DNA of 64,000 nt from Streptomyces sp. NBC_00154 (GTDB lineage: Bacteria > Actinomycetota > Actinomycetes > Streptomycetales > Streptomycetaceae): NCBI RefSeq assembly GCF_026342835.1, contig NZ_JAPEMI010000001.1, forward strand, positions 4,656,501 to 4,720,500, given 5' to 3'. The notes beneath the pieces were generated by a model, which was given only the letters and a program-made list of their open reading frames with translations, had not been told where the DNA came from and ran no database searches. The position numbers and the translations under genes were made by a program. The stretch's first letter is position 1, and each line of letters begins with the position of its first letter. Positions 28,338 through 37,256 of this stretch are shown here, piece after piece.

Positions 28338-29501
28338 ATGCGTCATTTCGGGCACATCTCGCCCGCTGCGCGGAAGGGCCTGTTCCACCGGGAGCCGGCC
28401 GAATTCGATGCGGGCTCGCCCGCCGGCATGCTTTCGGCTGCCCTGGGCGCCACCCTTTACTCCCCGGCCACCCGGCCGCGGCTCGCGGACGACATCATCA
28501 AACAGGCCGGGCGCGGTGTCGTCTCGATGGTGCTGTGCCTTGAGGATTCGATCGACGACTCCGAGGTGACGGCGGCCGAGGAGAACCTGGTCAGGCAGTT
28601 CGCCGACCTCGCGGCGCGCGGCGTCGAGGTGCCCCTGCTCTTCATCCGGGTCCGTGAGCCGGAGCAGATAACGGACCTGGTGAACCGGCTCGGCAGCTCC
28701 GCCGGATTGTTGTCCGGTTTTGTACTTCCGAAGTTCACCGAAGAGCGTGGTGTGCCGTTCATGGAGGCACTCACCAAGGCCGAGACGGCCAGGAGCCAGC
28801 GGCTCTTCGCGATGCCCGTCCTCGAATCCCCGGAGCTGCTGCATCTGGAGTCCCGCGGCGCGACGCTGCAGGGAATCGCCCGTACCGTTGACAGGTACCG
28901 GGACCGGGTGCTCGCACTGCGGCTCGGGGTCACCGACTTCTGCTCGGCGTACGGACTGCGCAGGGCGCCCGACATGACGGCGTACGACGTGCAGCTCGTC
29001 GCCGCGGTCATCGCCGACGTGGTCAATGTGCTGGGCCGGGCGGACGGCACCGGTTTCACCATCACCGGCCCGGTGTGGGAGTACTTCCGACTTCAGGAGC
29101 GCATGTTCAAGCCGCAGCTGCGCCGCAGCCCCTTCCTGGAGGGCCGGGCCGAGGAGCTGCGCACGGAGCTGATCGAGCACGACCTGGACGGGCTGCTGCG
29201 GGAGATCGAGCTCGACCGGGCCAACGGGCTGCTCGGCAAGACCTGCATCCACCCGTCGCACGTCGCGCCCGTCCACGCACTGTCCGTGGTCAGCCACGAG
29301 GAGTTCAGCGATGCACAGGACATCCTGCGGCCGGAGCGGGGAGGCGGTGGAGTCATGCGCTCCGCGTACACGAACAAGATGAACGAAGTGAAGCCCCACC
29401 GGGCCTGGGCCGAGCGCACCCTGCGGCGGGCCGAGGTCTTCGGCGTGGCGAAGGAAGACGTCGGGTTCGTGGATCTGCTGGCCGCGGGCCTCGCGGAATG
29501 A
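28338..29501 (+). CDS. HpcH/HpaI-CitE-like C-C bond lyase of the Ter module
   Basis: A 387-residue TIM-barrel lyase of the C-C_Bond_Lyase type found with Ter genes. Visible elements are MVLCLEDSIDD (acidic metal-binding block), FVLPKFTEERG, LALRLGVTDFCSAYGLRR (the CitE-like barrel motif) and GKTCIHPSHV near the C-terminus. Comparative genomics links this family with phosphoribosyltransferases and HAD phosphatases in a predicted nucleoside-like metabolite pathway; the reaction itself is unknown. Its stop lies 10 nt before the phosphoribosyltransferase start, indicating an operon of three genes. Confidence 0.88.
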   Translation: MRHFGHISPAARKGLFHREPAEFDAGSPAGMLSAALGATLYSPATRPRLADDIIKQAGRGVVSMVLCLEDSIDDSEVTAAEENLVRQFADLAARGVEVPLLFIRVREPEQITDLVNRLGSSAGLLSGFVLPKFTEERGVPFMEALTKAETARSQRLFAMPVLESPELLHLESRGATLQGIARTVDRYRDRVLALRLGVTDFCSAYGLRRAPDMTAYDVQLVAAVIADVVNVLGRADGTGFTITGPVWEYFRLQERMFKPQLRRSPFLEGRAEELRTELIEHDLDGLLREIELDRANGLLGKTCIHPSHVAPVHALSVVSHEEFSDAQDILRPERGGGGVMRSAYTNKMNEVKPHRAWAERTLRRAEVFGVAKEDVGFVDLLAAGLAE

Positions 29502-29511
29502 GCGCGTCTCG

Positions 29512-32046
29512 ATGAGCGAGCGCGCAGCAAGGAAAGAGACGGCGAACGTGGTGTGGTCGGGTAGCTGGGTGGCGGAGCGACTGGGCGTCGAGCTCGTCGG
29601 CAACGGGGCGTCCGGAGGGGACGGGGAGCTCCGGGAGCTGCTGGGCCTCGCTCTGCGCCGCAACCCCAAGCGGGCCCACCTGCTCGTCTCCAACGTGCTG
29701 GGCAAGCACGTGCCGCAGAGGCCGTCCGTGGTCTACGGGGCGGGCTTCGAACTCGGCCTGCGGGTACGTGAGCTCCTCGGGGAAGCGCTGTCGCGCCGGT
29801 CGGTGGTCCTCGGGTACGCGGAGACGGCCACCGGTCTCGGCCACGCGGTCGCCGACGGGCTGGGAGTGGCGCCGTATCTCCACTCGACGCGCCGCCCGGT
29901 CGAGGGCGTGGCCCGGGCGGGCGGCTTCGAGGAGTCGCACTCGCACGCGACCTCGCATCTGCTGCTGCCGGAGGACCCGACGCTGCTCGCCGGCGGTGGG
30001 AGCGGGCGGGCGGGAGAGCCGCTCGTGCTGGTGGACGACGAGTTCTCCACGGGCAACACCGTGCTCAACACGATCCGCGCGCTGCACGAGCTGTACCCGC
30101 GCGACCGGTACGTGATCGTGGCCCTGGTGGACATGCGGTCGCCGGCCGACCGCGGACGCCTGACCGAGTTCGCCGCGGAGATCGGCGCACGCGTCGACCT
30201 GGTGGCGAGGGGAACGGGCACGGTCCGCCTCCCGGACGGCGTCCTGGAGAAGGGGCAGGCGCTGGTCGCCGCCCATGAGCGGGCTGGCGAGGCAAGCGAA
30301 GGCGGCCGTGTGGCTGCTGCAGCCGGGGCCGGATCGTCGGTACCGAGGCAAGAGACCGATGCCTTCTGCACCCGAGTGGAGCTGGAGTGGCCGGCCGCGG
30401 TGCCCGACGGCGGCCGGCACGGCTTCACCCCCGCACATCGCGCGACCCTGGAATCGGCTCTTCCCGCCATGGCCGCCCGTATCGCCGACGCCCTGGACGG
30501 CGACGCCTGCCGCGTACTGGTCCTCGGCTTCGAGGAGCTGATGTACGCACCGCTCCGGCTCGGCACGGCCCTGGAGGAGCACACCGAGGCCGAGGTGCGG
30601 TACTCCACCACCACGCGTTCCCCCGTTCTCGCCGTCGACGACCCCGGCTACGCGATACGCAGCCGTCTGGTCTTCCCGGCCCATGACAACCCGGCCGACG
30701 GCCCGGGCGACCGCTTCGCCTACAACGTCGCGGGTGCCGGTTTCGACGCGGTGGTGGTGGTCGTCGACTCCGCTGCCGACACTCCGGAGCTGCACGCCCC
30801 CGGCGGCCTGCTCGCGGAGCTCGCCGCGCACACCTCCCACGTCCTGCTGGCCGTCGTTCCCTCGTACGTCCCCTCACCCGCCCCCGAACGGCAGGAACCC
30901 CCCATGCTGCCCGAGCCCCTTCGCGGCCCCGTCTTCTCCTCCTACGAGCCGGACGACGTCGGCTGGCTGCTCCAGGACCTCTCGGACACCGAGCTGGAGG
31001 CGCCCACCGAGGAGCGCGAGGAAGCGATACAGAGCGGTGGCGCGCACTACGCCGAGTCGCTGCCCGTCGAATACCAGCCGTCCGCCGAGTACCAGGACCT
31101 GTTCAAGGCGGCCCTGGACCTGTCGGCCGCGCGCATCGCGCGGGCCGTCGGCACCGTCACCGAGACGGTTCTCGCCGAGCGCAGCCCCCGTCCCGTTCTC
31201 GTCTCCCTCGCCCGGGCCGGAACCCCGGTCGGTGTGCTGATGCGCCGCTGGGCGCAGCACCGCCACGGACTCGATCTGCCGCACTACGCCGTCTCCATCG
31301 TGCGCGGACGGGGCATCGACGCCAACGCCCTGCGCTGGCTGGCCGCCCACCACGACCCGGCGGACGTCGTCTTCGTCGACGGCTGGACCGGCAAGGGGGC
31401 GATCACTCGTGAACTGTCTGCGGCGCTCGCCGAGTTCGAGGGCTTCGATCCCGAGATCGCGGTCCTGGCGGACCCGGGCGGCTGCGTCCGCACCTACGGC
31501 ACCCGCGAGGACTTCCTCATCCCGTCCGCCTGCCTCAACTCGACGGTGTCCGGACTGATTTCGCGCACGGTGCTCCGCTCCGATCTGGTCGGCCCGCAGG
31601 ACTTCCACGGCGCGAAGTTCTACCGGGAGCTGGCGGACGCCGATGTGTCCGGCCACTTCCTCGACACCGTCGCCGAGCACTTCGACGAGGTCGTCGACGC
31701 GGTGGACGCCGAGGTCAAGGAGCTGCTCGCCGCGGACCGCGCCCCGACCTGGGACGGCTGGGCGGCCGTCGAGCGCATCAGCGAGGAGTACGGCATCCAC
31801 GATGTGAACCTGGTCAAGCCGGGCGTCGGCGAGACCACACGCGTACTGCTGCGACGCGTCCCGTGGAAGATCCTCGCCAAGCGCGGCGCCGGCGCCGACC
31901 TCGAGCACATCAGGCTGCTGGCCGAGCAGCGCGGAGTGCCGGTCGAAGAGGTCGACGAACTCCCGTACACCTGCGTCGGACTGATCCACCCGAAGTACAC
32001 CCGGGGAGCGACCGGCGCGGACGGCAAGGCGGTGGCGTCACAGTGA
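29512..32046 (+). CDS. Double phosphoribosyltransferase (PRTase-TRSP plus StiP-type domain fusion)
   Basis: An 844-residue cytoplasmic protein made of two PRTase units. Residues about 15-260 are a PRTase with the PRPP loop LVLVDDEFSTGNTVLNTIR; about 290-445 are the TRSP-like region following it. From MLPEPLRGPVFSSYEPDDVGW (about residue 464) a second unit begins with GGAHYAESLPVEYQPS and VVFVDGWTGKGAI, typical of the StiP/PRTase family. In many genomes these are separate neighbouring genes, so this is a fusion. An alternative start is the GTG at 29548, which has AAGGAAAG 11 nt upstream. It overlaps the HAD gene by 4 nt. Confidence 0.87.
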   Translation: MSERAARKETANVVWSGSWVAERLGVELVGNGASGGDGELRELLGLALRRNPKRAHLLVSNVLGKHVPQRPSVVYGAGFELGLRVRELLGEALSRRSVVLGYAETATGLGHAVADGLGVAPYLHSTRRPVEGVARAGGFEESHSHATSHLLLPEDPTLLAGGGSGRAGEPLVLVDDEFSTGNTVLNTIRALHELYPRDRYVIVALVDMRSPADRGRLTEFAAEIGARVDLVARGTGTVRLPDGVLEKGQALVAAHERAGEASEGGRVAAAAGAGSSVPRQETDAFCTRVELEWPAAVPDGGRHGFTPAHRATLESALPAMAARIADALDGDACRVLVLGFEELMYAPLRLGTALEEHTEAEVRYSTTTRSPVLAVDDPGYAIRSRLVFPAHDNPADGPGDRFAYNVAGAGFDAVVVVVDSAADTPELHAPGGLLAELAAHTSHVLLAVVPSYVPSPAPERQEPPMLPEPLRGPVFSSYEPDDVGWLLQDLSDTELEAPTEEREEAIQSGGAHYAESLPVEYQPSAEYQDLFKAALDLSAARIARAVGTVTETVLAERSPRPVLVSLARAGTPVGVLMRRWAQHRHGLDLPHYAVSIVRGRGIDANALRWLAAHHDPADVVFVDGWTGKGAITRELSAALAEFEGFDPEIAVLADPGGCVRTYGTREDFLIPSACLNSTVSGLISRTVLRSDLVGPQDFHGAKFYRELADADVSGHFLDTVAEHFDEVVDAVDAEVKELLAADRAPTWDGWAAVERISEEYGIHDVNLVKPGVGETTRVLLRRVPWKILAKRGAGADLEHIRLLAEQRGVPVEEVDELPYTCVGLIHPKYTRGATGADGKAVASQ

Positions 32047-33008
32047 CCACCCCGAGCTCCCGGACCACCCCGGGCTCCGTGACCATCCCGACGCCCACGG
32101 CCGCCCCGGCCCCCCTGGCCGCCCCGATCGCTCGGGCCGGCCCCGTGACGCTGATCGCCAGCGACCTCGACCGCACCCTCATCTATTCGACGGCGGCGCT
32201 CCAGCTCTCCATGCCGGACGCCGAAGCCCCCCGGCTGCTCTGCGTCGAGGTGTACGGCCACAAGCCGCTCTCCTATCTCACGGAGACGGCCGCCGCACTC
32301 CTCGACGAGCTGGCCCGCACCACGGTCTTCGTGCCCACGACCACCCGCACCCGTGAGCAGTACCACCGCATCAGGCTCCCCGGCCCCACACCGAAGTTCG
32401 CCATCTGCGCCAACGGGGGACACCTCCTGGTCGACGGGGTGTCCGACCCCGACTGGCAGACACAGGTGGCCCGCCGGCTCGCCGACGAATGCGCCTCGCT
32501 CGCCGAAGTCCGCGCCCACCTCGTCGCCGCTGCGGACCCTGCCTGGCTCCTCAAGGAACGGGTCGCCGAGGACCTCTTCGCCTATCTCGTCGTCGAACGC
32601 TCGCTGCTGCCCGCAGGCTGGGTGAGTGAGCTGGCCGAGTGGGCGGAACCCCGTGGCTGGACCGTGTCGCTCCAGGGCCGCAAGATCTACGCCGTGCCCA
32701 AGCCGCTGACCAAGAGCGCCGCGATGAACGAAGTCGCCCGCCGCGCCGGCGCCACGCTCACCCTCGCTGCCGGTGACTCGCTCCTCGACGCCGATCTGCT
32801 TCTCGCCGCCGACCACGCCTGGCGCCCCGGCCACGGCGAACTCGCCGACACCGGCTGGAGCGCCCCGCACATCGACGTACTGACGGAGAACGGTGTGGTG
32901 GCAGGTGAGGAGATCCTCCGGCGTTTCCTTCGGGCTTCCGTCCCGCAACAGGGCCTCCGGCAGGGAACAGTGGTACCTGAGGCCGTGACCGGTCTGCCCG
33001 GCAGGTGA
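32043..33008 (+). CDS. HAD-family hydrolase of the Ter module
   Basis: A 321-residue predicted phosphatase. HAD motif I is LIASDLDRTLIYS (two Asp, about residues 40-52) and motif IV is LAAGDSLLDADLLLAA; a cap domain lies between. Its GTG overlaps the PRTase stop (GTGA), so translation is coupled. With the upstream lyase and double PRTase it completes the predicted biosynthetic set associated with Ter stress systems. The N-terminal 35 residues are Pro/Thr-rich and may be a linker. The longer open frame that starts at 31863 lies within the PRTase gene and is not used. Confidence 0.86.
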   Translation: MTTPSSRTTPGSVTIPTPTAAPAPLAAPIARAGPVTLIASDLDRTLIYSTAALQLSMPDAEAPRLLCVEVYGHKPLSYLTETAAALLDELARTTVFVPTTTRTREQYHRIRLPGPTPKFAICANGGHLLVDGVSDPDWQTQVARRLADECASLAEVRAHLVAAADPAWLLKERVAEDLFAYLVVERSLLPAGWVSELAEWAEPRGWTVSLQGRKIYAVPKPLTKSAAMNEVARRAGATLTLAAGDSLLDADLLLAADHAWRPGHGELADTGWSAPHIDVLTENGVVAGEEILRRFLRASVPQQGLRQGTVVPEAVTGLPGR

Positions 33009-33060
33009 CCAGCGTGCCGGGCAGTGACCGCCTGCCCGGCAGGCACAGAGGGAGTGCGCG

Positions 33061-33720
33061 ATGAGCAAGGGAAACGAAACCAGGATCACGGACGAGCTGT
33101 ACGCGTACATGCTGGCGCACAACCCGCCGCTCGACGCGGTACAGCGTGAACTCGTCGAGACCACGTACGCGCAGCTTCCCGAACAGGCGGGGATGCAGTC
33201 CGCCGAGGAGCAGGGCCCACTGCTCGCCTTCCTCGTACGGCTGACGGGTGCCCGGCACATCGTCGAGGTCGGGACGTTCACCGGGTTCTCGGCCCTTGCG
33301 ATGGCGCAGGCACTGTCCGCCGACGGGCGGCTGATCGCCTGCGACATCTCGGAGGAGTGGACCGCATACGGCCGCGAGGCGTGGGAGAAGGCGGGCGTCG
33401 CCGACCGGATCGAGCTGCGCATCGCCCCCGCTCTCGACACCCTGGGAGCGATGCCGTCCGAGCCGCACATCGATCTGGCCTATCTGGACGCGGACAAGGG
33501 CAACTACATTCCGTACTGGGAAGAGCTGGTGCCCCGGATGCGCCGGGGCGGCCTGATCGTCACCGACAACGTGCTGTTCCACGGCGGTGTGACCGACCCA
33601 CGGGCGACCGGCGGAGCGGCGGCCATCAAGGAGTTCAACGAGCATGTGGCCGCCGATGCGCGGATGGACAGCGTGATGCTCACCGTGGCGGACGGACTGA
33701 CCCTCTCCCGTAAGCGGTAG
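33061..33720 (+). CDS. O-methyltransferase (class I SAM-dependent, COMT type)
   Basis: A 219-residue methyltransferase. The SAM motif I is HIVEVGTFTGFSALAMA, and the metal/acceptor region LAYLDADKGNYIPYW with DNVLFHGGV is typical of Mg-dependent caffeoyl-CoA O-methyltransferase-like enzymes. The acceptor is unknown. It begins 52 nt after the HAD gene on the same strand. Membership of the Ter-linked pathway is possible but not shown by any overlap. Confidence 0.9.
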   Translation: MSKGNETRITDELYAYMLAHNPPLDAVQRELVETTYAQLPEQAGMQSAEEQGPLLAFLVRLTGARHIVEVGTFTGFSALAMAQALSADGRLIACDISEEWTAYGREAWEKAGVADRIELRIAPALDTLGAMPSEPHIDLAYLDADKGNYIPYWEELVPRMRRGGLIVTDNVLFHGGVTDPRATGGAAAIKEFNEHVAADARMDSVMLTVADGLTLSRKR

Positions 33721-33741
33721 CGACCCGCCCGCCCGGCCGGG

Positions 33742-33954
33742 TCAGCCGCAGCAGCCCCCACCGCAGCAGCCGCCGCCCGACGGGGCGGCGGGCGCGGACT
33801 TGGCCGACGCCCCGCCCACGGCCACCGTGGAGAGGAGCTTCACCGTGTCCTCGTGTCCGGCGGGGCAGGAGGCAGGGGCAGACGAGTCGGCCATCGGACG
33901 GCTGAGTTCGAACGTGTCTCCGCAGGAGCGGCAGCGGTATTCGTAGCGAGGCAT
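33742..33954 (-). CDS. FmdB-family zinc-ribbon protein
   Basis: A 70-residue protein. The N-terminal MPRYEYRCRSCGDTFELSRP is the FmdB/CxxC_CXXC_SSSS zinc ribbon, with a second cysteine at ASCPAGH. The C-terminus ends in a CCGGGCCG tail that may bind metal. FmdB proteins are putative regulators without a defined target. It is convergent with the O-methyltransferase gene. Confidence 0.88.
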   Translation of the reverse strand: MPRYEYRCRSCGDTFELSRPMADSSAPASCPAGHEDTVKLLSTVAVGGASAKSAPAAPSGGGCCGGGCCG

Positions 33955-33983
33955 GGCCCCAGGCTAACCGGCGGGCACCACGG

Positions 33984-34583
33984 CTACCGCGTAATACGGC
34001 TCCGGCCGGCAACCGGCATCGACGAACTCCGGTCGTGGCGCTGTCCCACGGCGGGCTCATCGGGATGGCGGGCGCGCCAGTACGGGTTGTCGTGCGGGAG
34101 CCCGCCGCTGACCCTTCCGTACATCCCGAACATCATCAGCATCAGCCCGACGACAAAGCTGAACAGAACGTTCTGCATACGGAAGGCGAGGAAATTGAAG
34201 TCGGTGTCGAGCAGTGCCAGGTTGACGAAGCCACTGAGGATGAACGCGATGCCCAGGACCATGTTGACCGTCGAGGCGAAGTTGCCGCCGATCACCATCC
34301 CGACGAACAGGAGCAGGCCGACGCAGATGGAGAGGACGCTGAGCGCTCCGTTGGTGTTCAGGCCCGCGACAGTGGCGTCGCCCGTGTTGAAGAAGCCGAT
34401 CTTGTCGATGATTCCCAGGATGCCGAAGGCAAGCAGCACCAGCCCCATCAACCCCGCCCCTATGCGGTAGACGCTGTTGAGCCGGTGATCGACCGGGAGA
34501 TGGTCGTCGAACCGGGCGGCTCTGCTGCGCCGTGCGGGCTTCTGTGCACGTCGCCGCGGGGGATGCACTGCATGGGTAGCCAT
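33984..34583 (-). CDS. DUF4383 membrane protein
   Basis: A 199-residue protein with four predicted transmembrane helices (LMGLVLLAFGILGII; VLSICVGLLLFVGMVIG; VNMVLGIAFILSGFVNLAL; FSFVVGLMLMMFGMYG) flanked by basic N-terminal and charged C-terminal tails. The order and the DHRLNSVYRIGAG entry segment match DUF4383 proteins of actinobacteria. Function unknown. The ATG is preceded by a GGAGG-type sequence. Confidence 0.85.
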   Translation of the reverse strand: MATHAVHPPRRRAQKPARRSRAARFDDHLPVDHRLNSVYRIGAGLMGLVLLAFGILGIIDKIGFFNTGDATVAGLNTNGALSVLSICVGLLLFVGMVIGGNFASTVNMVLGIAFILSGFVNLALLDTDFNFLAFRMQNVLFSFVVGLMLMMFGMYGRVSGGLPHDNPYWRARHPDEPAVGQRHDRSSSMPVAGRSRITR

Positions 34584-34649
34584 GGTGGCCTCCTTCGCGC
34601 TACCACCAGGATCCGCCCCGCGCAGGGCCGCGACAACTCGGCTCAGCCG

Positions 34650-36017
34650 TCAGCCGCCGGCGCCCCGCTCCTCACGGATCTCCGAGACCACCCGCGCCGC
34701 CGTCTGCCGCACGGCTTCGGTCTCGGTCAGGAAGTGCCAGTAGTCGGGGTGGCGACCCTCCAGCCCGGCGATCGCGTGCTCCAGCCGGGCCACGGCATCG
34801 TCCAGCGGCCGGGCGTGGCGCGGCTCGGGTGTACTGCGCCCCGCCATGGCCAGGCGCTGGGCGTCGCGGATGGCGAACCTGGTCCGCTGGATCTCGTGCT
34901 GGGGGTCCTTGGCCACGTCGTCGAGGCGGCGCAGCCGGTCACCGGCCGCGGACACGGCCTCGTCCGTAGCGTTCAGCAGGGCCCGTACGGTGGACAGCCG
35001 CGACGTCGCATCGGCCCAGCGCTGCTCGTTCCGCGCCTTGGTGGCCTCCTTGAGCTTCTCCTCGGCCTGCCGCACATTGACCGCGGCCTGCTCGGGCACG
35101 GGCTGGAGGTCCTGCCAGCAGGCAGCGGTGAACCGCCGCCGCAGCTCGCTCAGCACGGGTTCCACCGAGCCCGCGCGTGTCGTCAGTGCCTGGGCTCGCG
35201 TGCGCAGCGACACCAGCCGGTGGTCGATCTCGGCGGCGCGCTCGGGAAGCTGCGCCGCCTCGGCCCGCACGGCCTCGGCGCCGCGCAGCACGTGATCGGC
35301 GCGTTGCAACGTCTCCGGTACGCCGTGCCGGCCGGCGCCCTGGTTGAGCTTGGTCAGTTCGGGGGCGAGGGCCGCCAGGCGTGCAGCGAGATCGTCTGCC
35401 CGCAGTCCGGACGCGCGCGCCGCATCGAGAGCATTGCTCGCACCGAGGAGCGCCTGTCGCGCCCGTTCGACGGCGGGCGCGAGCCGGGCGAGCTGCGTCT
35501 CGGCGTTCCCCAGGAGCGGACCGAGTCCCTGCGCGAACCGTTCCAGCTCGCCCTTGACCCGCACGAGTTCGTCCTTGGCGCCGGTCAGCTCCGTCCGGGC
35601 ACGTGCCGCGACCGCCGGTTCAAGATCGTCGCGGTCCAGGTCGTGGGCGTCGACCGCCGTGATGTACGCATGGCTGGCCTCGTCGATCCGCCGCCCCAGC
35701 GCGGCGAAATCGTCCACGACCTTCCGCGCGGCGGGGGAGCTGTCCACCGCGGTGATCGTCTCGATCGAGATCTGCAGATCGCGCTGAGCCGTGTCCAGCT
35801 CGTAGAAGGCCTCCGCGGCCGCGTCCTTCGCCGCCTGAGCGTCGGCGCGCTGACTCTCCCCGCGACCGCCGAACCAGCGCCGCGTACCACCACCGGCGAA
35901 GGCAGCCGGCAACGCCGCGGCCAGCAACGGCACCGGCAGCAGCATCAATCCGAGGACGTCCCTGACGGCGGTTCTGCCACCCGCTCTTGCCTGCGGCCGC
36001 GCGTGTGTCGCCGTCAC
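34650..36017 (-). CDS. Membrane-anchored coiled-coil protein of unknown function
   Basis: A 455-residue protein. A hydrophobic segment near the N-terminus (VLGLMLLPVPLLAAALPAAF) is a signal anchor; nearly all of the rest is helical, with long Ala/Leu/Glu/Arg heptad-like stretches (AKDELVRVKGELERFA; VNVRQAEEKLKEATKA) indicating coiled coils. I recognise no catalytic motif. A topology with a periplasmic or cytoplasmic rod anchored at the membrane fits. It sits on the minus strand between DUF4383 and a DUF4097 lipoprotein, so a role at the cell envelope is the only inference from context. Confidence 0.75.
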   Translation of the reverse strand: MTATHARPQARAGGRTAVRDVLGLMLLPVPLLAAALPAAFAGGGTRRWFGGRGESQRADAQAAKDAAAEAFYELDTAQRDLQISIETITAVDSSPAARKVVDDFAALGRRIDEASHAYITAVDAHDLDRDDLEPAVAARARTELTGAKDELVRVKGELERFAQGLGPLLGNAETQLARLAPAVERARQALLGASNALDAARASGLRADDLAARLAALAPELTKLNQGAGRHGVPETLQRADHVLRGAEAVRAEAAQLPERAAEIDHRLVSLRTRAQALTTRAGSVEPVLSELRRRFTAACWQDLQPVPEQAAVNVRQAEEKLKEATKARNEQRWADATSRLSTVRALLNATDEAVSAAGDRLRRLDDVAKDPQHEIQRTRFAIRDAQRLAMAGRSTPEPRHARPLDDAVARLEHAIAGLEGRHPDYWHFLTETEAVRQTAARVVSEIREERGAGG

Positions 36018-36088
36018 ATCCCTCTCCCGTGCCGTATCGCCTTGCCCGGTTCATTCTCCCACCAGGTAAGGACGAACACACGGGCCCG

Positions 36089-36859
36089 TTAGTTCGCGCT
36101 TCGAACCGTGATTTCCCCGTTGTCGCTGTGGGCCTTCACCACATGCGGACTGCTGTCGCTGCGCGGAACCCGCACCGAGATGTCCCCGTTGTCGGCGACG
36201 GCGGTCACCGCGTACGCCTGCGACCCCTTCGGCAGCTCGATGGTCACCCGACCGTTGTCACTGACGGTGTCCACCCGATCCGGCACGGCCGTGAACCCGA
36301 GCCGGATCTCTCCGTTGTCGGACTGCGCGGAGACGGACGTGCTGGAGATCCGCTCCGTGACGATGTCCCCGTTGTCGCTCTCCAGCTTCAGCGGCGCACT
36401 GGAGTCACGGACGGTCACCTTCCCGTTGTCGGAGCGGAGAGTGAGAGGAGTGTCGAACCCGGAGGCGACGACCCTGCCGTTGTCACCCTCCACCGTCACC
36501 GCGACCCCACGCGGCACCTTCACCTGATGCAGGGCCTCGCAGTTGCTGACGACCGCCGTGCACTTCATCTGGAGCGTGAGCTTGCCGTCCCGCATCGTCC
36601 AACGCGCGTCGGGCCCCTTCCCGAGCACCACCCACCCGTCGACACGACGCGTCACCTCGACCTTGTCCACATCGGCCGGCACGAGCTCCACGGCCGTATT
36701 GCCGGAGTCGATCGTCAGGGACTTCCCCTCGAACGCGAACGACTTGTGCTCGACCGGCGCGTCATCCACATCCGCACTTCCGCAACCGGACAGCCCCAGG
36801 GCGACGACTACGGCCCCGACGGACCCGACGAGTGTGCGAGTGCGGGTATGGAGTGCCAT
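36089..36859 (-). CDS. DUF4097 beta-strand-repeat lipoprotein
   Basis: A 256-residue lipoprotein with lipobox LGLSGC (Cys about residue 26). From about residue 120 it contains seven SDNG-like repeats (EGDNGRVV, RSDNGKVT, ESDNGDIV, QSDNGEIR, VSDNGRVT, VADNGDIS, HSDNGEIT) at about 20-residue intervals, which is the DUF4097/DUF4098 right-handed beta-helix arrangement. No catalytic residues are recognised. The ATG at 36859 fixes the signal peptide; the longer open frame is not coding. It is the last chromosomal gene before the tRNA-Val insertion point. Confidence 0.85.
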   Translation of the reverse strand: MALHTRTRTLVGSVGAVVVALGLSGCGSADVDDAPVEHKSFAFEGKSLTIDSGNTAVELVPADVDKVEVTRRVDGWVVLGKGPDARWTMRDGKLTLQMKCTAVVSNCEALHQVKVPRGVAVTVEGDNGRVVASGFDTPLTLRSDNGKVTVRDSSAPLKLESDNGDIVTERISSTSVSAQSDNGEIRLGFTAVPDRVDTVSDNGRVTIELPKGSQAYAVTAVADNGDISVRVPRSDSSPHVVKAHSDNGEITVRSAN

Positions 36860-37058
36860 GGTGATCGATCCCCCGTCCGGTCCGGGGGGTCTTTCCCGCC
36901 GGTGTGGGACCACCGTAGGGAGCGCGACAGCCCAGGGAGAATCCGGACGGCTACCGTATGCGGGGTGGGGATATCCCCCCGATCCCCCGCTCCTCGTCGT
37001 CCCGGGCAACCGTTTGTGAGCATGGGCCATACGCCATGTACGCTGTTCCTTCATCCAC

Positions 37059-37133
37059 GGGTGCGTAGCTCAGGGGTAGAGCGCTGCTCTTACAAAGCAG
37101 ATGTCGGCGGTTCGAAACCGTCCGCGCCCACCA
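37059..37133 (+). tRNA. tRNA-Val (anticodon TAC)
   Basis: A complete 75-nt cloverleaf: acceptor GGGTGCG/CGCGCCC (one G-T pair), D arm GCTC/GAGC, anticodon stem CTGCT/AGCAG with loop CTTACAA (anticodon TAC), T arm GGCGG-TTCGAAA-CCGTC, and encoded CCA. The 3' half from the anticodon loop onward serves as an attachment site. Confidence 0.96.
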
Positions 37134-37134
37134 G
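37089..37134 (+). repeat. attL: 46-bp repeat from the tRNA-Val 3' half
   Basis: Starts CTTACAAAGCAGATG at the anticodon loop, ends CGCCCACCAG. It is identical to 50045-50090. Confidence 0.9.
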
Positions 37135-37138
37135 GCAG

Positions 37139-37171
37139 AACGCCCCCGCAGCGAGCCGCTGCGGGGGCGTT
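37139..37171 (+). terminator. Terminator after tRNA-Val (element side)
   Basis: A perfect 14-bp stem AACGCCCCCGCAGC/GCTGCGGGGGCGTT with a 5-nt loop. Confidence 0.85.
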
Positions 37172-37256
37172 GACGGTAGTAAGTGACGGCAGTTCCTCAG
37201 GCGCATCGCGTAGCGGTGGGTTGCGTGAGTAGAAACTTTCTCTACGGGTTCAAGGC
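37170..37256 (+). repeat. Copy A of an 87-nt dispersed repeat
   Basis: It begins with two 13-nt near-repeats (TTGACGGTAGTAA, GTGACGGCAGTTC) and contains GTGAGTAGAAACTTTCTCTA. It matches 54024-54111 over its whole length at roughly three quarters identity. It lies 36 nt inside the left end of the element. Confidence 0.7.
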
